Shown one piece after another: positions 1 to 5,762 of a stretch of DNA of 10,807 nt. Position 1 is the stretch's first letter. Every line of letters begins with the position of its first letter. The position numbers and the translations under genes are program-made. The DNA is from Candidatus Fermentibacterota bacterium. Lineage in GTDB: Bacteria > JAFGKV01. The DNA lies in contig JAUXFG010000130.1 of NCBI GenBank assembly GCA_030620115.1, positions 1-10,807 of the forward strand, read 5' to 3'. The notes under the pieces are model-generated. The model ran no database searches and was not told the origin of the DNA. It saw only the letters and a program-made list of their open reading frames with translations.

Positions 1-1070
1 CTCTGGAGCAGATCGAGCATGTTCGACTCCTCGATCAAGTCATGCCTGAGGAGGATGCCCTGGCGGCAGTCCTCAATGGCGACATAGACGTTGTGCTTGT
101 CTTCGTACCACCAGAGGAGGAGGCGACGGCACTCGTAGATAACTTCGGCGTCAGGCTTACCTACAATGCTTCACGTGAGCGTAGCGACGTTGCGCACAAT
201 CGAATGGTGGCGGCGCTTGATCGGTACCGAGCCGCCTGGCTCAAGCTCGAAGCCCACCAGCTCGGCATCACCTCGTCGGAATGGCAATTGTTCGAGATCG
301 AAACAAGGAATACGGCCAGCAGCAAGCAGATGGGTGCATTTATCCTTGGCATGATGCTGCCGATGTTCTTCATGATCATGGTGGCCATAGGGTGTTTTAA
401 TCCTGCGGTGGACGCGACCGCGGGAGAACGTGAACGCTCGACCTGGGAGACCCTGATGTCTGTTGCGGCATCGCGAATGAGTATTGTGGTTTCCAAATAC
501 CTCTATGTCACCACTTTCGGGTGCATGGCCGGATTGTTGAATCTCGCTGCCATGAGTATCTCCATGCGTGCGATCTTGGCGCCGCTTTTGGGAAGGAGTG
601 GGGAAGCCCTCGTGATTTCGATGCCACTGGCTGGGTTGCCCATCATGGCGTTGGGGGCAGTGCTTCTCGCCGGCTTCATCTCTGCAGGCATGATGCTCTT
701 TGCCTCATTTGCCAGGACATTCAAGGAAGGGCAATCCATGATCACTCCTTTCTATATGCTGACTATTCTGCCGGTGACCATCCTTGGACAACCGGATCTG
801 GAATTCTCTGCGCTTCTTGCAGTGATACCAGTAGTCAATGTGGCCATGATGGTCCGCCAAGCGATCATGGGCTCGTGCCCGTGGGACAAGATTCTTATCA
901 CCGTTGGAATGAGTGGTGTTTGCATTACCGCTTGCATGGTTGCAGCGAGTTTCATACTGCGTTTCGAAGATGTAGTGATGGGCTCTTTCCACGGCAGTTT
1001 CGTGGCCTTTCTGAAAGAACGTGTATTCAAATCCAGGAGCGCGAGACATAGGCTGGAGGGTACGAGATGA
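1..1070 (+). CDS. ABC-2 type (NatB-like) exporter permease, 5' end cut by window edge
   Basis: The frame is open from base 3 to the stop at 1068-1070, so this is the C-terminal part of a longer protein; the ATG at 42 is internal, with 13 in-frame codons before it. Residues are numbered from that ATG. A soluble, charged stretch (1-95) is followed by about six hydrophobic segments (near 98-118, 153-176, 196-222, 233-250, 256-277, 284-306). The motif AGERERSTWETLM (127-139) just after the first segment is the hallmark of NatB-type ABC-2 permeases, and ARTFKEGQ (224-231) is a second motif shared with the downstream permease. The preceding soluble part fits the extracytoplasmic domain between the first two membrane helices of that family. 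It should form the membrane channel with the ATPase that overlaps its stop. The substrate cannot be read from sequence; NatAB exports Na+ in Bacillus, but related systems carry other cargo. Confidence 0.88.
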   Translation, partial: LEQIEHVRLLDQVMPEEDALAAVLNGDIDVVLVFVPPEEEATALVDNFGVRLTYNASRERSDVAHNRMVAALDRYRAAWLKLEAHQLGITSSEWQLFEIETRNTASSKQMGAFILGMMLPMFFMIMVAIGCFNPAVDATAGERERSTWETLMSVAASRMSIVVSKYLYVTTFGCMAGLLNLAAMSISMRAILAPLLGRSGEALVISMPLAGLPIMALGAVLLAGFISAGMMLFASFARTFKEGQSMITPFYMLTILPVTILGQPDLEFSALLAVIPVVNVAMMVRQAIMGSCPWDKILITVGMSGVCITACMVAASFILRFEDVVMGSFHGSFVAFLKERVFKSRSARHRLEGTR

Positions 1071-1819
1071 GTTCGATAACCGTGGAGGTCCAGGGGCTCA
1101 CCAAACTTTTCTACGATGAGAGCCGTGGAGAGATCCGAGCAGTCGACGGGATCGACTTCTCTTGTGCTGCTGGAGAAATTTTCGGGCTTCTTGGAGCAAA
1201 TGGAGCCGGCAAGACGACCACACTTCGTATGCTGGCCACAATACTCACACCCACGGACGGTATGGCTAGGGTGATGGGCCACGAGGTAACGGGAGAACCG
1301 GAAGCCGTACGGCGCTCTTTGGGCTTCTACTCGTCCACCACCGCACTCTACCCGAAGCTGACTGCCCGTGAGACTATCGAATTCTTTGCCCGGATAAACG
1401 GCTATCCTCCAGGGGAAGCGCGACAACGAGTCGAAACCCTGGTGACTCGTTTTGGCCTTGATGAGTATGCAGACGCCAGGGTTGACAAGCTCTCGCAGGG
1501 GATGAAGCAGAAGGTCTCCATCGCGCGCACTGTTGCTCACGAGCCACCGGTGCTCATCTTTGATGAACCCACCGTAGGGTTGGACGTGCTCAATGCATTG
1601 GAGATGCAGAAGGTCATCGGTGAGTTCAGAGATGCGGGGCAAACCATCATCTTCTCGACCCATATCATGAGCGAAGCGGAGCGGCTCTGCGACCGCATCG
1701 CAATCATCCATCGGGGGCAGATCCTCGCGTGTGACACCCTGGAGGGGCTTCGCAGCAGCACGGGATTCCGGTACCTGGAGGACATCTTTGTGCACTACGC
1801 GGGTCAGGATGATGTCTAG
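1067..1819 (+). CDS. ABC exporter ATP-binding protein, NatA/CcmA type
   Basis: A complete 250-residue nucleotide-binding subunit that powers the neighbouring membrane proteins by ATP hydrolysis on the cytoplasmic face. Visible motifs in order: Walker A GANGAGKTT (43-51), signature LSQGMKQK (142-149), Walker B VLIFDE (162-167) with catalytic Glu167, D-loop (GLD, 171-173) and switch His199 in STHIMSE. The Q-loop region reads GFYSSTTALYPKLT (86-99), without a clear glutamine, as in NatA-like members. The length is normal for a single-domain exporter ATPase. The ATG at 1067 overlaps the TGA of the upstream permease (ATGA), and GGAGGG at 1055-1060 lies six bases before it, so translational coupling is likely. 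It is followed after 57 bases by a second permease, so one ATPase probably serves two different permeases. Membership of the family is clear; the substrate is not. Confidence 0.95.
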   Translation: MSSITVEVQGLTKLFYDESRGEIRAVDGIDFSCAAGEIFGLLGANGAGKTTTLRMLATILTPTDGMARVMGHEVTGEPEAVRRSLGFYSSTTALYPKLTARETIEFFARINGYPPGEARQRVETLVTRFGLDEYADARVDKLSQGMKQKVSIARTVAHEPPVLIFDEPTVGLDVLNALEMQKVIGEFRDAGQTIIFSTHIMSEAERLCDRIAIIHRGQILACDTLEGLRSSTGFRYLEDIFVHYAGQDDV

Positions 1820-1876
1820 AATCAGGCTTCTTATGCTCGACCTATGTCATGACCCATCGAAAAGGCGCCGGGTCCG

Positions 1877-3967
1877 GTGAGATTACCCATGTGGTTTTCC
1901 AACGATGTCGTCCGAACCCTCTATCGTACTGAGTTTCGGATGCTGCTGCGTGATCGGCGGACCATCATTATTTCTCTCATACTTCCATTGGCGGTGATGC
2001 CGATTCTGATGTTCGGTTCCCATTGGGTTACCCAGCGTCGGGAGAAGAAGCTGGAGGTTACGGAGTTCACCTATGCAGTGACAGGCCCGCGGCAAGAGCT
2101 TGCCCGTGAGCTCATCGAAACGAGCCTGACCCTTTCCAGGGAGGATCAAGAAAGAACCCCCCTCTTTCTCAAGGAGGTGACGGTAGACTCCGCCTCAGAC
2201 AGCCTGGCATGTGGACAGCTCGATTTCTATGTGGAAGCTACCAGTGTGGAAACATCTATGCCGGATTCGATTGCCACGGACACGCTGAGAAGCGTGAATA
2301 CTGAAAAGCTGGCGGAGCTTCCACCGGAGACGCCTGGGATGCCGCTGATGCGGCTCTATTTTCGGGGAGACCGCCACAGGTCAGAGCGGGCAATACTGAA
2401 GCTTCGCAATGCGTTGAACGAGACCCGGCGACAACAGCAATTTGCCATGCTTGAGGACCGTGGTTTTGTCATTTCCCCCCAGAATATTGCTTCCCTGGAT
2501 GAACATGATGTGGCCAGCGTTCGTCAAGTAGCCGGGCTTCGAATCGGGCGATTCGCCGTGCTTTTCTTCCTTCTCTTCATCATGTCGGGGGGATCTGTGG
2601 TGGCAACGGATTCTTTTGCGGGAGAGAAAGAACGGGGGACTCTGGAAACCCTCCTTACCACTGCGGCCACTCGTGCCGAAATCGTCACAGCGAAGCATCT
2701 GGTCATCTTGACGGTTGCGGTAACCATCGCGGTGATTCAATCAGTCAACCTCTTGGCCTACGTGGCATTCAAGCTTATCCCACTTCCAGAGGGTATGGTG
2801 CTCGAGCTTGCGCCGGGCGCTGTATTTCTGGTCCTGCTTTTTCTTCTCCCCGTTGCCGCTCTCGTTGCCGGCGTCTTGCTGTTAACGTCGGGTTATGCGA
2901 AGAGCTATAAGGAGGCACAGCTCTATTTCTTCCCGGTATTCTTGTTGGGAATGATTCCCGCGCTGGCTTCCTTTCTCCCGGGCATTGCCCTTCGTTCTGC
3001 CATAGTAGTCGTTCCGGTGTCCAATGTCGCGGTAGCAGTCAAAGAGATGCTCGTAGGGATCTTTGATTGGCCCATGCTCATCGTTGCATTCGTCAGCACG
3101 GCGCTTGCCGCCGGTTACGTCAGCCGTTTGGCGGAACGCACGCTTTCCACTGAGCGGCTCATTGTGCCCGGGGGCGGAAAGATCGCCGAGAGCCGAATGG
3201 GACCCGAGTTATTCCCACGTCATGTGCTCCCCGCATTTGCCATCATGTGGGCCCTGCTCATCATCCTGTCAACGAACATCCAGGGGCATGTTGACCTTCG
3301 AATACAGCTCCTCATTAATCTGGTAGTGCTTTTCCTTGGCGGATCGCTGCTGATCATGCGACGTTACCGCCTTGATGCCCATCAAGTACTGGCGCTGCGC
3401 CCAGTCCGACCGATAGTTTGGCTCCTGGTGCTGGTGGGGGTTCCTTCAGGACTGCTGGCTGCAACAGGGGTATTCCGCCTGGTGAACCTGGTACTTCCGG
3501 TGCCTCCCGAAATGCTTGAAGCCTTGAGCCGGGCCCTGTTCCCTTCAGAAATCCCCAAATGGCAGCTGCTCTTTTTCGTCGCGATCTTACCTGGGGTCTG
3601 TGAAGAGATTGCGTTTCGCGGAGTGTTGCTTCATGGGTTACGGCGACAGTTGCATCCTGCGGCCCTGGTCATTGTGGTGGGTATCATCTTCGGTGTCTTC
3701 CATGTGAGCCTGTTTCGTATCGCGCCCACTGCCTTTCTAGGTTTCATCTTAGCTTCGATCACCATGCTCACTGGCTCCATCTTTCCCGCCATGATGTGGC
3801 ATGCGTTGAACAATGCCGCGGGTATCCTATTCAGCGATATGGCGGCGAAGATTCCTGAGCTGGATGCCGGCAGTCATCTCGCAGGCGGAGTAGCGCTTAT
3901 CCTGGTCTTCTATTTGCTCTGGCGCAACCGATCACCGTATCCGGATCTGTTGCCCTGGCGCCGCTAA
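1877..3967 (+). CDS. NatB-like ABC-2 permease fused to CPBP (Abi) intramembrane metalloprotease
   Basis: A 696-residue two-part membrane protein. Part one (about 1-420) is an ABC-2/NatB permease: an N-terminal helix (about 29-47), a large soluble loop (50-220), a helix (about 225-245), then AGEKERGTLETLL (248-260) and further helices with SGYAKSYKEAQ (338-348). It is clearly related to the permease at the left edge. Part two (about 450-690) is a CPBP-family domain with all expected active-site motifs: EExxxR at E576-E577-R581, FxxxH at F605-H609 and HxxxN at H642-N646. CPBP proteins include CAAX-type prenyl proteases and bacteriocin-immunity proteins. The same fusion is annotated in other bacteria, so it is unusual but known. 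The first possible start is GTG 1877. The ATG at 1889, seven bases after GGTGAG (1876-1881), is an equally good start and would shorten the protein by four residues. No stop or frameshift interrupts it. Confidence 0.93.
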   Translation: MRLPMWFSNDVVRTLYRTEFRMLLRDRRTIIISLILPLAVMPILMFGSHWVTQRREKKLEVTEFTYAVTGPRQELARELIETSLTLSREDQERTPLFLKEVTVDSASDSLACGQLDFYVEATSVETSMPDSIATDTLRSVNTEKLAELPPETPGMPLMRLYFRGDRHRSERAILKLRNALNETRRQQQFAMLEDRGFVISPQNIASLDEHDVASVRQVAGLRIGRFAVLFFLLFIMSGGSVVATDSFAGEKERGTLETLLTTAATRAEIVTAKHLVILTVAVTIAVIQSVNLLAYVAFKLIPLPEGMVLELAPGAVFLVLLFLLPVAALVAGVLLLTSGYAKSYKEAQLYFFPVFLLGMIPALASFLPGIALRSAIVVVPVSNVAVAVKEMLVGIFDWPMLIVAFVSTALAAGYVSRLAERTLSTERLIVPGGGKIAESRMGPELFPRHVLPAFAIMWALLIILSTNIQGHVDLRIQLLINLVVLFLGGSLLIMRRYRLDAHQVLALRPVRPIVWLLVLVGVPSGLLAATGVFRLVNLVLPVPPEMLEALSRALFPSEIPKWQLLFFVAILPGVCEEIAFRGVLLHGLRRQLHPAALVIVVGIIFGVFHVSLFRIAPTAFLGFILASITMLTGSIFPAMMWHALNNAAGILFSDMAAKIPELDAGSHLAGGVALILVFYLLWRNRSPYPDLLPWRR

Positions 3968-4021
3968 CTCCGCCCACCAACCGACGCATATCATTCTGAG
4001 GGAGGGGGTTGGGGAGAGGAT

Positions 4022-4083
4022 AGCGTTCAGCGTTCAGATGGGGGAAGAGGAAGAGAGCGTTCAGCGTGCAGCGTCCAGATGAC
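4022..4083 (+). repeat. GTTCAG-type heptad tracts, copy 1
   Basis: Tandem heptads of the form GTTCAGC occur at 4022-4040 (gcgttcagcgttcagatg) and again, more decayed, at about 4053-4083 (gcgttcagcgtgcagcgtc). A purine-rich spacer separates them. The same heptads recur at 5258-5275, 5420-5440 and 10377-10471, always next to other palindromic repeats, so this looks like one component of a dispersed composite element. Confidence 0.7.
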
Positions 4084-4101
4084 AGAATGGGGAGCAAGGC
4101 G

Positions 4102-4201
4102 AGATTCTTCGCTCCTTGCAGTCGCTCAGAATGACAGGGTTCCAGGCAGACGCATGTGACGCTCCGTGTCATTCTGAGGGAGCCACGCGACCGAAGAATC
4201 T
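4102..4201. repeat. 100-base dispersed inverted repeat, copy A
   Basis: The left arm (4102-4136) and right arm (4167-4201), 35 bases each, are imperfect inverted copies. The outer ten bases (AGATTCTTCG against its complement) and inner twelve (CTCAGAATGACA against TGTCATTCTGAG) match, while the middles have diverged. The 30-base centre contains TTCCAGGCAGA. Copy B at 5293-5393 has the same arms, the same centre core and nearly the same length. From memory, sequences resembling TGTCATTCTGAG...GAAGAATCT recur in many environmental bacterial genomes. No coding capacity is evident and the function is unknown. Confidence 0.85.
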
Positions 4202-4245
4202 GGGCGGAGGATGGGGGGATGTACGCCGAACATCCAACATTCATT

Positions 4246-4348
4246 ATTCAACGTCGAAGTGAGGATGATGGAGGGCCATGCTCCGTCATGGCAGTTGATG
4301 GCACCGATCCATGCGGACGCGATCCGCCGGCTGTCGGACGTCCCTCCA
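4246..4348. repeat. Foldback repeat unit A with 47-base identical lead
   Basis: Bases 4246-4292 are identical to 5502-5548 (47 of 47 by eye). Within this, TGGAGGG at 4269-4275 pairs with CCCTCCA at 4342-4348 to close an 80-base foldback. Two inner hairpins are visible: GCCATG (4275-4280) with CATGGC (4287-4292), and GCGGA (4313-4317) with TCCGC (4323-4327). The result is a three-way-junction or cruciform-like structure. Confidence 0.8.
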
Positions 4349-4374
4349 CCGGATAAGACGTTCACATCCCTCGC

Positions 4375-4437
4375 TGGAGGGCCATGCTTTGTCATGGCCG
4401 TTGATGGCGTAAATATATCCGGACGCGATCCGCCAGC
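4375..4437. repeat. Foldback repeat unit C, truncated at the deoD stop
   Basis: This is a third unit: TGGAGGG at 4375-4381, hairpin GGCCATG (4380-4386) with CATGGCC (4393-4399) around a six-base loop, and CGGACGCGATCCG at 4420-4432, as in unit A. The closing CCCTCCA arm is missing; the sequence runs straight into the deoD stop codon at 4438-4440. The repeat therefore either inserted right against the gene end or lost its right arm there. Confidence 0.7.
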
Positions 4438-5139
4438 TCAACTCACCGCCGCCAGTGCGATCTCTACCATCTGGGTAAAGGTGGTCTGTCGATCTTCCGG
4501 CGGTACTGCTTCACCCCTGACGATATCGTCGCTGACGGTGAGGATCGAGAGTGCCTGGGCGCCGGATTTGGCGGCTAGCGTATAGAGTGCCGCAGTTTCC
4601 ATTTCGATGGCCAATACCCCGTATCCGGCCCAGAGCTTCCAGAAGTCAGGGTTCTCGTAGTAGAAGCAATCGCTGGTGAGGATGGAGCCTACCTTGATCT
4701 CTATGCCACGCTGTCTTGCTGCATCATGGGCCTTTTTCAAGAGGTCGTGGTCTGCAGTGGGTGCGTATGCCATGCCGTTGAAGTGTATCTTATTCAGGCT
4801 GGAATCCGAAGACGCGGACATGGCAAGAATGATGTCTTTTAGCCGTATTCCCTCTTGGATTGAGCCGCAACTACCGATTCTTATGAGACGTTTGACGCCG
4901 TAGCTCGAGATGAGCTCATGCACATAGATCGATATCGACGGAATACCCATGCCGGTTCCCTGTATGGAGATTCGCTCTCCATTGTAAGTTCCGGTGAAGC
5001 CATACATGCCCCGGATTTCATTGTAACACACCGCATCTTCTAGCATGTTTTCTGCGATGAAACGGGCACGGAGCGGGTCGCCCGGCAGCAGAACCGTACC
5101 GGCAATAGCTCCACTTTCCGCGGCGATATGTAGGCTCAT
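4438..5139 (-). CDS. deoD: Purine nucleoside phosphorylase, DeoD type
   Basis: A 233-residue cytosolic enzyme that splits purine (deoxy)ribonucleosides with phosphate to give the free base and (deoxy)ribose-1-phosphate, in purine salvage and nucleoside catabolism. It aligns almost without gaps to the hexameric E. coli enzyme and keeps its numbering: His4 (contributed to the neighbouring subunit's site), phosphate-binding Gly20, Arg24, Arg43 and Arg87, Ser90, ribose-binding EME at 179-181, and the catalytic pair Asp204 (TVSDD) and Arg217 (RQTTF). The C-terminus is a few residues shorter than in E. coli, ending at IALAAVS, exactly where a truncated repeat begins. The ATG at 5137-5139 has a strong ribosome site (AGGAAGGA). 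No other nucleoside gene is adjacent, so it is probably transcribed alone. Substrate range (adenosine as well as inosine/guanosine) is inferred from the family. Confidence 0.97.
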   Translation of the reverse strand: MSLHIAAESGAIAGTVLLPGDPLRARFIAENMLEDAVCYNEIRGMYGFTGTYNGERISIQGTGMGIPSISIYVHELISSYGVKRLIRIGSCGSIQEGIRLKDIILAMSASSDSSLNKIHFNGMAYAPTADHDLLKKAHDAARQRGIEIKVGSILTSDCFYYENPDFWKLWAGYGVLAIEMETAALYTLAAKSGAQALSILTVSDDIVRGEAVPPEDRQTTFTQMVEIALAAVS

Positions 5140-5146
5140 CGAACAT

Positions 5147-5154
5147 TCCTTCCT
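5147..5154 (-). promoter_or_regulatory. Ribosome binding site of deoD
   Basis: On the minus strand AGGAAGGA lies seven bases before the ATG at 5139. It fixes the start codon and predicts efficient translation. Confidence 0.85.
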
Positions 5155-5178
5155 ATCGAGAAGTCACCAACTGAACAA

Positions 5179-5213
5179 TGACGCGAAGCTACGCCTTCGA
5201 TCTCGCTTCGTCA
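5179..5213 (-). promoter_or_regulatory. Imperfect inverted repeat in the deoD leader
   Basis: Bases 5179-5189 (TGACGCGAAGC) are the complement of 5205-5213 apart from a two-base bulge, giving nine pairs around a 15-base loop, about 40 bases before the deoD start. It could be an operator for a regulator or a leader hairpin; nothing in the sequence decides between these. I could not identify a convincing -35/-10 pair for deoD nearby. Confidence 0.3.
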
Positions 5214-5255
5214 CCATGAAAATTGTGGGAGAAGCGAAATGCCTGGAGGCAGAAG

Positions 5256-5278
5256 AGAGCGTTCAGCGTTCAGATGAG
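5256..5278 (+). repeat. GTTCAG-type heptad tract, copy 2
   Basis: It reads GAGAGCGTTCAGCGTTCAG then ATGA, closely matching 4051-4083 in sequence and in position relative to the inverted repeat that follows. Confidence 0.7.
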
Positions 5279-5292
5279 GAAGGATGCAGGAG

Positions 5293-5393
5293 AGATTTGA
5301 CGCTTCTTTCAGTCGCTCAGAATGACAGGGATTCCAGGCAGAGATATGGATCGCAGTGTGTCATTCTGAGGGAGCGGAGCGACTGAAGAATCT
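5293..5393. repeat. 101-base dispersed inverted repeat, copy B
   Basis: The arms 5293-5327 and 5359-5393 (35 bases each) flank a 31-base centre containing TTCCAGGCAGA. The arm and centre layout is the same as copy A at 4102-4201. The right arms of A and B agree better than the left arms, and the left arm here has drifted near its outer end (AGATTTGACG). Both copies are in the same orientation, on opposite sides of deoD. Confidence 0.85.
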
Positions 5394-5419
5394 GGGAAGG
5401 GGGAGAGGGGGCAAAGACT

Positions 5420-5440
5420 GTTCAGCGTTCAGCGTTCAGA
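5420..5440 (+). repeat. GTTCAG-type heptad tract, copy 3
   Basis: Three perfect tandem heptads (GTTCAGC, GTTCAGC, GTTCAGA), followed by TGACGG. This is the cleanest tract in the left part of the window. Tandem heptads can change copy number by slippage. Confidence 0.75.
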
Positions 5441-5501
5441 TGACGGAGGAAGGAAGAGGGAGGGATTTCGAAATGCTTGATTGCTGGAATGGGAAATGAA
5501 C

Positions 5502-5592
5502 ATTCAACGTCGAAGTGAGGATGATGGAGGGCCATGCTCCGTCATGGCCGTTGATGATCGATACGACGGACGCGACGGAGCGCGTCCCTCCA
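5502..5592. repeat. Foldback repeat unit B with 47-base identical lead
   Basis: The lead (5502-5548) is identical to 4246-4292. TGGAGGG at 5525-5531 pairs with CCCTCCA at 5586-5592, closing a 68-base foldback. Inside are two perfect seven-pair hairpins: GGCCATG (5530-5536) with CATGGCC (5543-5549), and GGACGCG (5568-5574) with CGCGTCC (5581-5587), each around a six-base loop. This is the best-preserved of the three units. Confidence 0.82.
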
Positions 5593-5653
5593 GAGATGCT
5601 GATGAGACGTGGAATGAGGAGAAGGGGAGAAGGGGAGAAGCGATTTGATATTC

Positions 5654-5683
5654 TTGTAAAAATGACTACGTTGTCTCGTATAT
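5654..5683 (+). promoter_or_regulatory. Weak candidate promoter for the sensor kinase
   Basis: TTGTAA at 5654-5659 and GTATAT at 5678-5683, with an 18-base spacer, loosely resemble sigma70 -35 and -10 boxes in the only AT-rich stretch before the kinase. The leader would be about 70 bases. The match is modest and may be chance. Confidence 0.22.
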
Positions 5684-5749
5684 GAGTGCGAACGCGACCT
5701 AGTCCTCGCCGATGCCGCAGTCTTGGGCTCGTGGTGCATTTATCGTGTG

Positions 5750-5755
5750 AAGGAG
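5750..5755 (+). promoter_or_regulatory. Ribosome binding site of the sensor kinase
   Basis: AAGGAG lies seven bases before the ATG at 5763 and supports that start. Confidence 0.85.
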
Positions 5756-5762
5756 AGCAAGA

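Larger units (their letters stand above)
3968..4437. other. Gene-free repeat mosaic between the ABC operon and deoD
   Basis: I see no credible gene here. The 470 bases are almost wholly built from repeat pieces: a 14-base fragment (3991-4004) matching the right arm of the inverted repeats, GTTCAG heptad tracts (4022-4083), a 100-base inverted repeat (4102-4201), and two foldback units (4269-4348 and 4375-4437). The ABC operon and deoD converge on this stretch, so both transcripts end in it. No hairpin followed by a T-run was found, so any termination would have to come from the repeats themselves or from Rho. Confidence 0.7.
5140..5762. other. Gene-free divergent region between deoD and the sensor kinase
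   Basis: Both flanking genes point away, so their promoters should lie in these 623 bases. Bases 5140-5255 hold the deoD leader. Bases 5256-5592 hold a second repeat mosaic with the same parts in the same order as the one beyond deoD. Bases 5593-5762 form the kinase leader, beginning with a purine-rich tract (GGAGAAGGGGAGAAGGGGAG, about 5619-5638). No convincing gene is present: open frames crossing the region coincide with repeat sequence and resemble no family I know. Confidence 0.65.

Noticed and set aside
752-1795. 347-codon open frame on the minus strand
   Set aside because: It is antisense to the permease and ATPase, both of which carry clear family motifs; it looks like a codon-bias shadow.
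3991-4201. Rho-independent terminator for the ABC operon
   Set aside because: The 100-base inverted repeat could form a hairpin, but no T-tract follows it on either strand, so it is listed only as a repeat.
4211-4585. 124-codon plus-strand frame across the repeats into deoD
   Set aside because: It is built from the foldback repeats and the antisense of deoD; no protein family is recognised.
4102-5393. Insertion sequence with terminal inverted repeats around deoD
   Set aside because: The inverted arms pair within each 100-base element, not across deoD. There is no transposase frame and no target-site duplication was found.
4022-5592. CRISPR array
   Set aside because: The repeats are few, palindromic, of different kinds and irregularly spaced; there are no unique spacers of even length and no cas gene.
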